Positions 1-8,890 of a DNA stretch of 64,000 bases are shown here, piece by piece. Within the stretch, counting starts at the first letter, position 1, and every line of letters begins with the position of its first letter. The notes below the pieces were generated by a model. It saw only the letters and a program-made list of their open reading frames with translations, was not told the DNA's origin and did not search any database. Source of the DNA: Cryobacterium sp. CG_9.6 (GTDB lineage: Bacteria; Actinomycetota; Actinomycetes; Actinomycetales; Microbacteriaceae); NCBI RefSeq assembly GCF_029893365.1, contig NZ_JARXUZ010000001.1, positions 1 to 64,000 on the forward strand, given 5' to 3'. The position numbers and the translations under genes are program-made.

Positions 1-2936
1 CCGGCGACTGGAAACCCGACTGCCTCGCCACCTGGCTGCAGGACATCGATGGTGACGGAATCCTCACTTGGAGCACGGACACCCTACCCACCGGCAGTTA
101 CGAAGCCAAGGTCGCACACAACCTGAGCTGGACAGAGAATTACGGCGCTGACGGTGTGCCGAACGGAGCGAACATCGGTTTCAGCGCCACGGAAGGTAAG
201 CAGACCATATTGAGCTACAACCTGGCCAGTCATCTGCTCACCGTCGTTTCAGCAGACCCACCGCTCGGCGGCACCGGTCAGGAGCGCGCTCACTGGTTGA
301 GCGAAACGACGCTAGCCTGGCCGCGCGAGCTGCTGCCGGTGAACGCCGATCCAGCCGATCTCGTCTACGCACTCCATACCTCGTCCGACGCGACGCTGAC
401 CCTCACCGACGGCGCCGTGACCGGCGGTGACACCGTGACACTCGCCTACGACAGCGCGGGGCTCACCGACGCGCAAAAAGAGGCGTTCCCTGCGCTCGCG
501 AACTTCGTGGTTCTGCGCCCGGTCGGCACGGACCGGGCAGAGGTTGAGCGGCTGCTCACCACGCAGCTACAGGTCAGCCAGGCCGGCGCCGACGGGACGC
601 TGAGCGCGCTCACCGGGGTGCAACTGCCCGGCGTGCTCGATGACCTCTACGCGGATGCCGCCGCCGCTCGTCCGCTTGGCGTCACCTGGTTGAAGAAGCG
701 GCCAACCGTCGCCGTCTGGGCCCCGACAGCGCAACAGGTCGACCTCCTGGCCTGGACCGCCGGCGACGCGGCCGAACCCGAGCGGGTCCCCCTGAAACGT
801 CAGGCGGACGGGACATGGACGGCGACAGGTGTCAAGGACTGGGCGAACGCCTCCTTCGTCTTCGAGGTCACGGTATTCGCGCCGACCACCGGGAAGATCG
901 AGGTGAATCAGATCACGGATCCATACTCTGTGGCCCTCACCACAAACTCGACCCGTTCAGTGTTCGTCGATCTGGCAAGCAAGGAGTTCCGGCCGAAGAA
1001 ATGGGAACGAACCGATGCTCCCACGATCGACAATCCCGTCGACCGGTCAATTTACGAACTGCACGTACGCGATTTCTCCATCTCCGACGAGACCGTGGCG
1101 GAGCCGCTCCGCGGAACCTATGGCGCGTTTGATGTGGACAGCGCCGGTACCCGACACCTCGCCCAGCTCGCAGCTGCTGGCCTCAACACCGTGCACCTCC
1201 TGCCGACCTTTGACATCGCCACCATCGAAGAAGACCGCAGCACGCAGGCCGTTCCGGCCTGCGATCTGCAGTCCTTCGGACCGGCGTCGACCGAGCAACA
1301 GGCCTGCGTGCAGGCGACAGCCGATGCCGACGGTTTCAACTGGGGGTATGACCCGCTGCATTTTCAGGCGCCCGAGGGCTCGTATGCGGTGAATCCGCGT
1401 GGCGGGGCCAGAGTAGCCGAGTTCCGCAGCATGGTTGGTGCCCTGCACGGCGACGGCCTTCAGGTCGTCCTCGATGAGGTCTACAACCACACTGCGGCGA
1501 GCGGCCAGGCGTCCAAGTCGGTACTCGACAAGGTCGTGCCCGGGTACTACCACCGGCTCAACTCGCTCGGCGCCGTCGAGACCTCCACCTGTTGCCAGAA
1601 CGTGGCCACCGAACATCGGATGGCCGATCGACTGATGGTCGACTCGGTCGTGCTCTGGGCAAAGGAGTATCGTGTCGACGGTTTCCGGTTCGATTTGATG
1701 GGCCACCACTCGAAGGAGAACCTCCTGAACGTGCGTCAGGCCCTCGACATGCTCACCACACGGAAAGATGGCATCGACGGGAAAGCAATATACCTGTACG
1801 GAGAAGGCTGGAACTTCGGCGAAGTGGCGAACAACGCCCTGTTTGAGCAGGCGAGCCAAGGCCAGCTCGGCGGAACGGGTATCGGCACGTTCAACGACCG
1901 GTTGCGCGACGCCGTTCATGGCGGCAGCCCCGTCGATGGCGGCACCGTGCAGCAGCAGGGCTTCGGCACCGGACTCGGCACCGATCCCAACGGGGCGCCC
2001 ATCAACGGCACGCCCGAGCAGGCGCTGACCCAACTGGGACAGGCAAGCGACCTCGTGCGGCTCGGTCTGGCCGCGAACCTGCGCGCCTACAGTTTCGTCA
2101 CCTCTGACGGCACGGTGAAACGCGGTGATCAGCTCGACTACAACGGTTCCCCGGCCGGCTATGCCGACCAGCCCGACGAGGTGATCAACTACGTCGATGC
2201 CCATGACAACGAGACGCTGTTCGATCTGCTCGCGCTCAAGATGCCAGCCGACTCCGCGATGACCGATCGGGTGCGCATGAACACCCTGTCACTGGCAACC
2301 GCGACCCTCTCGCAGGCACCGTCACTCTGGCACGCCGGCACCGACCTGCTGCGGTCCAAGTCCCTCGATCGGGACAGCTACAACTCGGGCGACTGGTTCA
2401 ACCGCATCGATTGGGCCGGGCAGACAAATAACTTCGGGGTAGGTCTTCCGTCTGCAGCGGCAAATGAGGAGAAGTGGGACATCCAGCGGCCGCTGCTGGA
2501 GAACCCCGCGCTCGTGCCGACCCCGGCCGACATCGCGGCCGCGTCAGATCAGGCGCAGGATCTGCTCCGGCTCAAGCAGTCGACCGAGCTCTTCCGACTC
2601 GGCGACGCGAAACTGATCACACAGAAGCTGTCATTCCCAGCTAGTGGGCCCACCGCGGTTCCCGGAGTCATTGTGATGCGCATCGACGACACCGTGGGCG
2701 CCGACGTTGACCGCACGCTCGATGGACTCCTGACAGTGTTCAACGCGAGTCCAGAGCCCCAGACTATTCGGCTGGCGGACCTGGCTGGCATGGAGTACAC
2801 ACTCAGCCCCACTCAGGCGACCGGAACGGATGCTGTGGTCAAGACCACGACCTGGGACCGCATCACCGGCACGGTCACCGTGCCCGCCCGTACCGTGGTC
2901 GTTTTGGTCGACAACCAGCAGAAACGGGGAAAGTAG
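1..2936 (+). CDS. pulA: Type I pullulanase (alpha-1,6-glucosidase, GH13), 3' part
   Basis: This is a secreted-type debranching enzyme that hydrolyses alpha-1,6 bonds in pullulan or limit dextrins. The frame is open from base 3 and has no start, so the 5' end lies outside the window. A GTG at 156 is inside the domain and is not the start. The first 50 codons look like the end of a CBM/X26-type module (GDGILTW, then SWTENYG). GH13 motifs follow in order: YELHVRDF, the pullulanase signature NWGYDP, region I DEVYNH (1473-1490), region II with the nucleophile in GFRFDLMG (Asp 1692-1694), region III YGEGW (Glu 1803-1805) and region IV VDAHDN (2193-2210). A C-terminal beta domain ends at TAG 2934-2936. 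Family identity is very secure. Export is inferred, because the signal region is not in view. Confidence 0.93.
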   Translation, partial: GDWKPDCLATWLQDIDGDGILTWSTDTLPTGSYEAKVAHNLSWTENYGADGVPNGANIGFSATEGKQTILSYNLASHLLTVVSADPPLGGTGQERAHWLSETTLAWPRELLPVNADPADLVYALHTSSDATLTLTDGAVTGGDTVTLAYDSAGLTDAQKEAFPALANFVVLRPVGTDRAEVERLLTTQLQVSQAGADGTLSALTGVQLPGVLDDLYADAAAARPLGVTWLKKRPTVAVWAPTAQQVDLLAWTAGDAAEPERVPLKRQADGTWTATGVKDWANASFVFEVTVFAPTTGKIEVNQITDPYSVALTTNSTRSVFVDLASKEFRPKKWERTDAPTIDNPVDRSIYELHVRDFSISDETVAEPLRGTYGAFDVDSAGTRHLAQLAAAGLNTVHLLPTFDIATIEEDRSTQAVPACDLQSFGPASTEQQACVQATADADGFNWGYDPLHFQAPEGSYAVNPRGGARVAEFRSMVGALHGDGLQVVLDEVYNHTAASGQASKSVLDKVVPGYYHRLNSLGAVETSTCCQNVATEHRMADRLMVDSVVLWAKEYRVDGFRFDLMGHHSKENLLNVRQALDMLTTRKDGIDGKAIYLYGEGWNFGEVANNALFEQASQGQLGGTGIGTFNDRLRDAVHGGSPVDGGTVQQQGFGTGLGTDPNGAPINGTPEQALTQLGQASDLVRLGLAANLRAYSFVTSDGTVKRGDQLDYNGSPAGYADQPDEVINYVDAHDNETLFDLLALKMPADSAMTDRVRMNTLSLATATLSQAPSLWHAGTDLLRSKSLDRDSYNSGDWFNRIDWAGQTNNFGVGLPSAAANEEKWDIQRPLLENPALVPTPADIAAASDQAQDLLRLKQSTELFRLGDAKLITQKLSFPASGPTAVPGVIVMRIDDTVGADVDRTLDGLLTVFNASPEPQTIRLADLAGMEYTLSPTQATGTDAVVKTTTWDRITGTVTVPARTVVVLVDNQQKRGK

Positions 2937-2962
2937 CGATCTCGACCCCACTCGCCCCGCCG

Positions 2963-3580
2963 CTACGCCAGGGCGTGGCGGGCGATGGCGTCGTAGCGCA
3001 CGGCGAGGTCTTCGGGCGTGAGCGCCCCGTCGAGCCGATACCACTGCGCGACGCCCGTACACATCGTGACGATGGCGAGGCTGGCCTCGTGCGGATACTG
3101 GGTGCCGAAAACGCCCTCCGCCACTCCGGCGTCGATGATCTCATCCACCATGCGCTGCTGCCGATCTCGCGCGGCAATGTGTGCGGTGCGCGCATCCCCC
3201 TCCAGGCTGCGAATCTCACTCGCAGCGATGAACGCAAGGTCGCTGCGGTGCGCGTGGAACAGCACCAGACACTCAATCAACAGTCGAAACCGGTCCTCAA
3301 CGGCTGGGCCGGCTTCGGCCAGAGCGCTCTCGCACCGCTCCAGCAGGTCCTGCATGGCAAATCGCGCGATCGACACGAGCAGAGCGTGTTTCGACGGGTA
3401 GTGGTGGTAGAGGCCGGGCACCGATAGCCCCACCCGGGCAGCCACGGCGCGAATTTTCGTGCCGTGATAACCGTGCTCGACGAAGCAATCCGCCGCCGTC
3501 TGCAGCATGGGCGGAAGGGTTTCTTCCGCATAGTTCCGCCAGGCGCGCGCCGGGCCGGCCCCGTCGGTCGAGACGGTCAT
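2963..3580 (-). CDS. TetR/AcrR family transcriptional regulator
   Basis: About 205 residues with an N-terminal TetR-type helix-turn-helix (FVEHGYHGTKIRAVAARVG then VPGLYHHYPSKHALL) and a variable all-helical ligand domain. The open frame reaches 3697, but that would put coding sequence through the 22-bp palindrome at 3664-3685. I therefore place the start at ATG 3578-3580 (MTVSTDG); GTG at 3589 is an alternative. It is divergent from the SDR/acyl-CoA dehydrogenase/kinase operon, the usual arrangement for an acyl-CoA-responsive repressor. The palindrome between them is the likely operator. The effector is inferred to be an acyl-CoA of the operon's pathway. Confidence 0.85.
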   Translation of the reverse strand: MTVSTDGAGPARAWRNYAEETLPPMLQTAADCFVEHGYHGTKIRAVAARVGLSVPGLYHHYPSKHALLVSIARFAMQDLLERCESALAEAGPAVEDRFRLLIECLVLFHAHRSDLAFIAASEIRSLEGDARTAHIAARDRQQRMVDEIIDAGVAEGVFGTQYPHEASLAIVTMCTGVAQWYRLDGALTPEDLAVRYDAIARHALA

Positions 3581-3630
3581 CTTTGTCACAGGGACTCGCT
3601 TTCTCGAGAAAACCGATTGTGGATAAATTC

Positions 3631-3659
3631 TTGACACACAACATCCGTTCCCCAAGACT
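3631..3659 (+). promoter_or_regulatory. Candidate sigma-70-type promoter of the SDR/ACAD operon
   Basis: A consensus TTGACA (3631-3636) is followed after 17 bases by AAGACT (3654-3659). It lies just upstream of the palindromic operator, so a bound repressor would cover the transcription start. The -35 is perfect but the -10 is poor, so this is a moderate call. Confidence 0.45.
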
Positions 3660-3663
3660 AAGG

Positions 3664-3685
3664 CTACCGAGCGATCGCTCGGTAG
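3664..3685. promoter_or_regulatory. 22-bp perfect palindrome, probable TetR operator
   Basis: Each half reads CTACCGAGCGA, and the other half is its exact reverse complement. ACCGAGCG-type half sites are familiar from TetR regulators of acyl-CoA metabolism in actinobacteria. The site lies between the divergent TetR gene and the operon promoter, so it could control both. The palindrome is directly visible; its binding partner is inferred. Confidence 0.75.
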
Positions 3686-3812
3686 TGACTTCTCCACGGA
3701 TGGGCTGGCCGCCTACAAATACCCGAGATCAATTCACATCATCGACGACCTGCCCAAAACCCACACCGGAAAGATTCGCCGCGCGGCGCTGCGCGGCAGA
3801 GGACACTCATGA
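3684..3812 (+). pseudogene. C-terminal remnant of an AMP-binding acyl-CoA synthetase
   Basis: An open frame without a start reads GLAAYKYPRSIHIIDDLPKT and then HTGKIRRAALR before stopping at TGA 3810-3812. This is the hallmark C-terminus of ANL-family acyl-CoA ligases: hinge-proximal YKYPR, then LPKTxTGKI with the catalytic lysine. Only about 40 codons remain of the 500 or more in a whole enzyme. The homology begins directly after the operator. Its stop overlaps the ATG of the SDR gene, which suggests it was once the first, translationally coupled gene of this operon and lost nearly all of its length in one deletion. Confidence 0.75.
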
Positions 3813-4585
3813 CAGACCAGAATTGCCGCCGCTTGGAGGGCAGAACCGCCCTCGTCACCGGTGCGAGCCGCGGAATCGGGCTGGCCATTGCACACCGACT
3901 CGTGTCGGAGGGGGCCCGCGTCTGCATCACGGCGCGGAGCCTCGAGCCGCTCGAGGCGGCACTCGCCTCGTTTCCACCAGAAAGCGTGATCGCGGTGGCC
4001 GGTAAGTCCCACGACCCCGAGCACCGGGCGCAGGTGCTCGATACCGTGGCGCGGCACTTCGGCCAGCTCGACATTCTGGTGAACAACGTGGGCATCAATC
4101 CCGTCTACGGCCCTCTGCTCGACCTTGATCTGGATGCCGCCCGCAAAATCACCGAGGTGAATCTGTTCGGTACGCTCGCCTGGATTCAGGATGCCGTGCA
4201 TCACCCCGTTCTCGATTTCTCGGGCCGTGGCGGCTCCGTGATCAACATGTCATCCGTCACGGGCGAGACCGCTTCGCCCGGCATCGGCTTCTATGGCGTG
4301 ACGAAAGCCGCCATCGCACACCTCACCCGAACACTCGCCGCCGAAATGGGACCGAGCGTCCGCGTGAACGCGGTGGCGCCCGCCATCGTGAAAACACAGT
4401 TCGCAAAGGCCCTGTACGAGGGCAAGGAGGCCGAGGTTGCCGCGCAATACCCGCTTGGTCGTCTCGGCGAGCCCGGAGACGTGGCCGCAGCGGTGGCCTT
4501 CCTCGCCTCCGACGATGCCGCCTGGATCTCCGGCCAAGTGCTCAACCTCGACGGCGGCCTGCTCGCCGCCGGCGGCGTCGCCTAA
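3809..4585 (+). CDS. SDR family oxidoreductase (FabG-like)
   Basis: 258 residues, a classical short-chain dehydrogenase. It has the Rossmann motif TGASRGIG near residue 15, NNVG for adenine-ring stabilisation, and the catalytic YGVTKAA (Tyr, then Lys four residues on), with Ser in NMSSVTGE. The C-terminus LNLDGG is typical. It probably oxidises or reduces a hydroxyacyl-CoA or 3-oxoacyl intermediate for the acyl-CoA dehydrogenase encoded 32 bp downstream. Its ATG overlaps the stop of the ligase remnant, so no strong Shine-Dalgarno is needed. The exact substrate is unknown. Confidence 0.87.
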   Translation: MTDQNCRRLEGRTALVTGASRGIGLAIAHRLVSEGARVCITARSLEPLEAALASFPPESVIAVAGKSHDPEHRAQVLDTVARHFGQLDILVNNVGINPVYGPLLDLDLDAARKITEVNLFGTLAWIQDAVHHPVLDFSGRGGSVINMSSVTGETASPGIGFYGVTKAAIAHLTRTLAAEMGPSVRVNAVAPAIVKTQFAKALYEGKEAEVAAQYPLGRLGEPGDVAAAVAFLASDDAAWISGQVLNLDGGLLAAGGVA

Positions 4586-4617
4586 ACCTCAGTCATCGCT
4601 CGAAAGGACTCACCCTC

Positions 4618-5853
4618 ATGACTACGTCCCCCGTGAACCTCTCCCCCGAGCACCGTGAAGCGCTGCGGCTGCGCACCCGGGAGTTCATCCGCACGACCGT
4701 CATCCCCGCCGAGCCCCACCCGGGTGACACGCTCACGGCGGCCACGCGCATCCGCTTGCAGACGGCCGCCAAGGAGGCCGGCATTTTCGCTCCCCACGTG
4801 TCGACACAGTACGGCGGCCAGGGCCTGCCCATTGAGCACTGGTCGGTGGTTTTTCAGGAGGCTGGCTACTCCCCGATCGGCCCCAGCGTGCTCAACTGCA
4901 TGGCCCCCGACGAAGGAAACATGCACATGCTCGCCCTCATCGGCACCGACGAGCAGAAGGAGCGCTACCTCGTTCCGCTCGCACTCGGCGACACGCGATC
5001 CTGCTTCGGCATGACCGAACCGCACCCGGGAGCAGGCTCCGACCCGGCCGCCCTGCGCACGACCGCCACCAAGGTCGACGGCGGCTGGTCCATCACCGGC
5101 CACAAACGGTTCACGAGCGGCGCGCTGCTCGCCGATTTCTGCATCGTGATGACCCGCACCGAGGCCACCGGCGAGGCTCCGGCCGGCGCCACCATGCTTC
5201 TTGTCGACATGTCGAATCCCGGCGTGCGCCTCGGAACGCTTATTCACACCATGGACCGGGCCATCGACGGGGGGCACCCGCACGTGCACTTCGACGAGGC
5301 CATCGTGCCGGATTCGGCGGTGCTCGGAGAGGTCGGCAAGGGCTTCACCTACGCCCAGGTGCGTCTGGGACCCGCCCGACTCACGCACTGCATGCGCTGG
5401 CTCGGCCTCGCCCGCCGGTCCCTCGACATCGCGCTCGACCGCATCGAACGCCGCGAAATCTTCGGGTCACCCATGAAAGACCTCGGCCTCGCCCAGGAAC
5501 TCATCGCCCAGTGCGTGATCGACATCGAAACCTCCGACGCCATCATTACCAAGGCTGCCCAGCTTCTGGCCACGGATGCGAAGGCCGGTTCGGCCCTGTC
5601 GTCGGTCGCCAAGGTCTACGTCTCTGAAGCCGTCAACCGCGTGATCGACCGGTGCGTGCAGCTCTGCGGAGGCGACGGCGTCTCCGATGCGCTGCCCCTC
5701 GCCTCCTACCTCAACGAGGTACGCGCGTTCCGTATCTACGACGGCTCCAACGAGACTCACAAGTGGGCAATCTCCCGCCGAGCATCCGCCCGACGCGCTG
5801 CGGCCGTGGCCGCTGGAGAGCCCTACCTCGCCGACGTGGGAGATGAGTTCTGA
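4618..5853 (+). CDS. Acyl-CoA dehydrogenase (ACAD10/11-like)
   Basis: 411 residues, FAD-dependent. It shows the FAD/substrate motif FGMTEPHPGAGSDP (around residue 137) and the C-terminal YDGSNETHKWAISRR stretch near residue 377, a pattern close to ACAD11-type enzymes. A GAAAGGA Shine-Dalgarno precedes ATG 4618. The stop overlaps the next start (TGATG), so it is translationally coupled to an APH-type kinase. That pairing is the one used by ACAD10/11 and by the bacterial levulinate pathway: the kinase phosphorylates a 4-hydroxyacyl-CoA and the dehydrogenase partner removes the phosphate. Family is certain; the 4-hydroxyacyl role is inferred from context. Confidence 0.88.
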   Translation: MTTSPVNLSPEHREALRLRTREFIRTTVIPAEPHPGDTLTAATRIRLQTAAKEAGIFAPHVSTQYGGQGLPIEHWSVVFQEAGYSPIGPSVLNCMAPDEGNMHMLALIGTDEQKERYLVPLALGDTRSCFGMTEPHPGAGSDPAALRTTATKVDGGWSITGHKRFTSGALLADFCIVMTRTEATGEAPAGATMLLVDMSNPGVRLGTLIHTMDRAIDGGHPHVHFDEAIVPDSAVLGEVGKGFTYAQVRLGPARLTHCMRWLGLARRSLDIALDRIERREIFGSPMKDLGLAQELIAQCVIDIETSDAIITKAAQLLATDAKAGSALSSVAKVYVSEAVNRVIDRCVQLCGGDGVSDALPLASYLNEVRAFRIYDGSNETHKWAISRRASARRAAAVAAGEPYLADVGDEF

Positions 5854-6953
5854 TGCTGACCGATGCAGACGGCTTCGAGGTTGTGCGAAGCAGAGCGGAT
5901 GCCGCGGGCCTCGCCTCCCCTCCCCTGCTGGTTCTTGACGCCGTCGAGGAATTCTTGGACGAGCAGAAACTCGGTGCGGGTCCGCTCCGCTTTGCACGAA
6001 TCGGGGATGGGCAGTCGAATGTCACGTACCGCATCGAGCGAGGGGAGGATGTGTTCGTGTTGCGCCGCGGGCCGCGGCCCCCGCTACCCAAATCAACCCA
6101 CGACATGGTTCGAGAAGCGCGCATTCAACAGCTCGTATCGGCGGAAGGCGTACCCGTGCCGGAGATCCTCGCGGTGTGCACCGACGAGTCCGTGCTCGGG
6201 GTTCCCTTCTATGTCATGAACTTCCTCAGCGGAATCACGGTCGCCGACGAGGTACCCACTCTGCTGAGCTCACCGGAACAGCGCGCGAGCACGAGCGCGG
6301 CCGTCGTGGATACCCTCGTGCAGTTGCACCGGGTACCCGTGGCCGAAGGCGGCCTCGCCACCTTCGGCCGACCCGACGGGTACCTGCGCCGCCAGGTGGA
6401 ACGCTTCGGCGGCCTGTGGAGCGTGAACACCACGAGGGACCTTCCCGATGTGGCCCGGATCGGGCGCTGGCTCGGCGCCAACATTCCGCTGAGCCAGACC
6501 GCCAGCGTGATCCACGGCGACTACCGCACCGGCAACCTTCTGTTTGCTGCAGACGCGCCCGCACGGGTGCTCGCCGTTCTCGATTGGGAAATGGCCACGG
6601 TGGGTGACCCGTTGGCTGACCTTGGTTACCTCACCGCCACCTATTCCGAACCGGGCAGCACGCCGACGCCGCTCGAACGCACCCGGGTCACCCGGCAACC
6701 GGGCTACTGGAGCCGCGACGAGCTCGTGGCCCGCTACCAGGAGCAGATGCCGCTCGATCTCAGCGCCCTCAACTGGTATCAGACCCTGGCCCTCTGGAAG
6801 GCATCCATCTTCTGCGAGGCGATTTACACGCGCTGGCTGAACGGTGAACGTCCGGATGACACCTCATTCGGCCCGTCTCTCGCCGAGGGAATCCCGCGGC
6901 TTCTCGACGGCGCCCGGCAATTCGCCGGCCAGGCGAGCGGCATCGACTTCTAG
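5853..6953 (+). CDS. APH-type phosphotransferase (ACAD10/11 kinase-like)
   Basis: 366 residues with the aminoglycoside-phosphotransferase fold. An N-lobe (GQSNVTYRI, VFVLRRGP) is followed by the catalytic loop HGDYRTGNLLF and the metal-binding LDWEMATVGDPLADLGYL. The start overlaps the acyl-CoA dehydrogenase stop by 1 base. The APH fold beside an acyl-CoA dehydrogenase points to phosphorylation of a hydroxyacyl-CoA rather than an antibiotic. It is the last gene of the TetR-controlled operon. 'Aminoglycoside resistance' would be a misannotation here. Confidence 0.85.
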   Translation: MLTDADGFEVVRSRADAAGLASPPLLVLDAVEEFLDEQKLGAGPLRFARIGDGQSNVTYRIERGEDVFVLRRGPRPPLPKSTHDMVREARIQQLVSAEGVPVPEILAVCTDESVLGVPFYVMNFLSGITVADEVPTLLSSPEQRASTSAAVVDTLVQLHRVPVAEGGLATFGRPDGYLRRQVERFGGLWSVNTTRDLPDVARIGRWLGANIPLSQTASVIHGDYRTGNLLFAADAPARVLAVLDWEMATVGDPLADLGYLTATYSEPGSTPTPLERTRVTRQPGYWSRDELVARYQEQMPLDLSALNWYQTLALWKASIFCEAIYTRWLNGERPDDTSFGPSLAEGIPRLLDGARQFAGQASGIDF

Positions 6954-6966
6954 CCGGGCCGACGGT

Positions 6967-7923
6967 TCAGCTCGCCAGCGCGAACTCGACCCAGAGCGGG
7001 TAGTGATCGGAGATGCGCCACGACAGCGTCTCGCGTTCCAACCCGGGGTAGACGTGCAGCGGAAAGTTGAACGACCCCCCGCGGCCGGTGTACGTCATGC
7101 CGCGCAACAGCGACTGCACCGGGTTGGTGTTGGTGGTGAACCAGGCGATCTGGTCGTAGAAGTGCGGCGCAGTTTCATCGTCAAAGATGGTGCGGGGAAG
7201 CTTATTGAGCTCGGGCGGAGGAAAGAGGCCCGTCTCGATGAACGCGTCGTACAGCGGGTTGCCGTACCGGTCAATGTTGAAATCGCCGAGCACCAGCAGG
7301 TTCGTGTTCCAGTCGTTCTTGCGGTCGGCCCAGGCGCGCATCCACTCGGCAAAAGCCCGAATTTCGGGGATGCGCTCGCTCGCACTGGCCCACACGATGT
7401 GCACGGTGGTGAGAATGAATTCCACACCGTCGCGGGTGAAACTCGCCGCGTAGGGTGAGCGGGCGAACTGCAGTGCCGTGCGCACCCGCACCGCCGCGGG
7501 CAGCACGATCTCGCCCACCAGACCGGACGGCTGCACGCGGGTGGTGTCGTAGAGAAACGTCAGCCGCTCCCCATTGCCCTTGTTCCCCTCGGTCACGTCC
7601 GAGGTGAGGACACGCCAGTGCGCACCGAGCATGGTCATGAGAAATCGGAGGGCCGACACGTTTCGGCGAACCTCCTGCACCGCCACCACGTCGAAGTGCG
7701 CCAGAATCTGGGCGATGCTCGCCACGGCCCGCCAGTCACGCTGCGGTTTCGTAGCGGATGTCGCCGCCCAGGTGGGTGAAAGCCCAGAGAACGCCCTGAG
7801 ATTCCAGCTGCCCACGAGCAGATTATCGGCACGTTTAGCGGGAATGACAGCGTCAACAGCGGCACCCAACTGCATGAGTTCCGTGGCTACCTCGGCTGGC
7901 ACGTTCACCACCACGCGAACCAT
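6967..7923 (-). CDS. Endonuclease/exonuclease/phosphatase family protein
   Basis: 318 residues with the EEP (DNase I-like) fold. Motifs in order are GSWNLRAFSG, VVAVQEVRRN (metal-binding Glu), TVHIVWA, LGDFNIDRYGNPLY (Asp/Asn pair) and the final SDHYPLWVEF (catalytic Asp-His). There is no obvious signal peptide. It converges on the kinase gene with a 13-bp gap. The substrate (nucleic acid or phosphoester) cannot be told from sequence alone. Confidence 0.83.
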   Translation of the reverse strand: MVRVVVNVPAEVATELMQLGAAVDAVIPAKRADNLLVGSWNLRAFSGLSPTWAATSATKPQRDWRAVASIAQILAHFDVVAVQEVRRNVSALRFLMTMLGAHWRVLTSDVTEGNKGNGERLTFLYDTTRVQPSGLVGEIVLPAAVRVRTALQFARSPYAASFTRDGVEFILTTVHIVWASASERIPEIRAFAEWMRAWADRKNDWNTNLLVLGDFNIDRYGNPLYDAFIETGLFPPPELNKLPRTIFDDETAPHFYDQIAWFTTNTNPVQSLLRGMTYTGRGGSFNFPLHVYPGLERETLSWRISDHYPLWVEFALAS

Positions 7924-7966
7924 AAAAGCACAGTGCAGCCGACTCGTCCAGCCCCCGGCACCGGGT

Positions 7967-8890
7967 TTAGAGGAAGGGCTCCTCGATCAGAGTCTCGGCC
8001 CGCTCCCACAGCTTTGCTGCCACACCGCGGTCACGCGACGTGCGGGTGGCCGGCTGGCGCGTGGGTGCACCGCGGGTGAGAAAACGTGGGCCGAAGTAGT
8101 CGCCGCCATGGGCATCCGGGTCGATGGCCGCACGCACGGTAGACCACGCGCCCTGCTGCTTACCCTGGGCACCCACAAGCCGTTGCACGCCGTCGATTAC
8201 GCGCTTGGCCGGTGTGATCTCGTTAATGCCCGGCACGGTGGGGGTGAGGCCGGAGATGGAATAACCCGGGTGCGCCACGAGCGACTGCACGGTTCCGGCA
8301 CCGGCGGCACGCAGCCGGCGGTCGAGCTCAAAACCGAACACCTGCATGGCGATCTTGGACTGCGCGTAAGCCTTCCACCCGTTGTAGGTCGTGGCGAGCT
8401 GCAGGTCGTCGAGCGAGGAATCCATGAGCCGCGAGATCATGGACCCGAGCGACACCACTCGGCTGCCGGGAGTGCGCCGAAGGGCCGACAGCGTGCCCGC
8501 CGCGAGCGCAAAGTGCCCCAGAAAGTTGGTGGCAAAAATGAGCTCGTTGCCGTCGAGGCTCACGAGCCGGTCGGCCGAAGGGTGCACGATTCCGGCGTTC
8601 AGAATAAGCCCGTCCAGGCGCGGCAGGGCGCGCAGCGACTCGGCGGCCGTGCGCACCGACACCAGGTCAGACACGTCGAGGAGCATCCTCGAAACGGATG
8701 CCCCGGGCACGCGCGACCGAATGGCCGCAAGCGCCGCTTGGGCTCGCGTTTCGTTTCGGCACGCCAGCACCACGTGGGCGCCCGTGCTCGCCAGCTGCTC
8801 ACTCGTGAAGTAGCCGAGGCCCGCGTTGGCGCCGGTGACCACGAAGGTCTTGCCCGCCTGGCTGGGCAACGCACGCGGGTTCCAGCTCAT
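7967..8890 (-). CDS. SDR family oxidoreductase (retinol-dehydrogenase-like)
   Basis: 307 residues. The NADP-binding motif TGANAGLG lies near residue 19, followed by LACRNETRAQAA (an Arg typical of NADP preference), NAGIV, and the catalytic YAQSKIA with an upstream Ser in SLGSMISR. The long C-terminus resembles the RDH/protochlorophyllide-reductase-like group. Its start overlaps the chorismate mutase stop by 4 bases (ATGA), so the two are co-translated, although no metabolic link is evident. Physiological substrate unknown. Confidence 0.82.
   Translation of the reverse strand: MSWNPRALPSQAGKTFVVTGANAGLGYFTSEQLASTGAHVVLACRNETRAQAALAAIRSRVPGASVSRMLLDVSDLVSVRTAAESLRALPRLDGLILNAGIVHPSADRLVSLDGNELIFATNFLGHFALAAGTLSALRRTPGSRVVSLGSMISRLMDSSLDDLQLATTYNGWKAYAQSKIAMQVFGFELDRRLRAAGAGTVQSLVAHPGYSISGLTPTVPGINEITPAKRVIDGVQRLVGAQGKQQGAWSTVRAAIDPDAHGGDYFGPRFLTRGAPTRQPATRTSRDRGVAAKLWERAETLIEEPFL

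Noticed and set aside
1047..2204. Minus-strand open frame of 385 codons inside the pullulanase gene
   Set aside because: It is antisense to GH13 catalytic motifs and has no family features. It is typical high-GC shadow coding.
2963..3697. TetR start at 3697
   Set aside because: It would put coding sequence through the 22-bp operator palindrome and the ligase remnant, and the extra N-terminus has no TetR features.
5853..6953. Aminoglycoside resistance gene
   Set aside because: The APH fold is present, but translational coupling to an acyl-CoA dehydrogenase under a TetR operator points to acyl-CoA metabolism.
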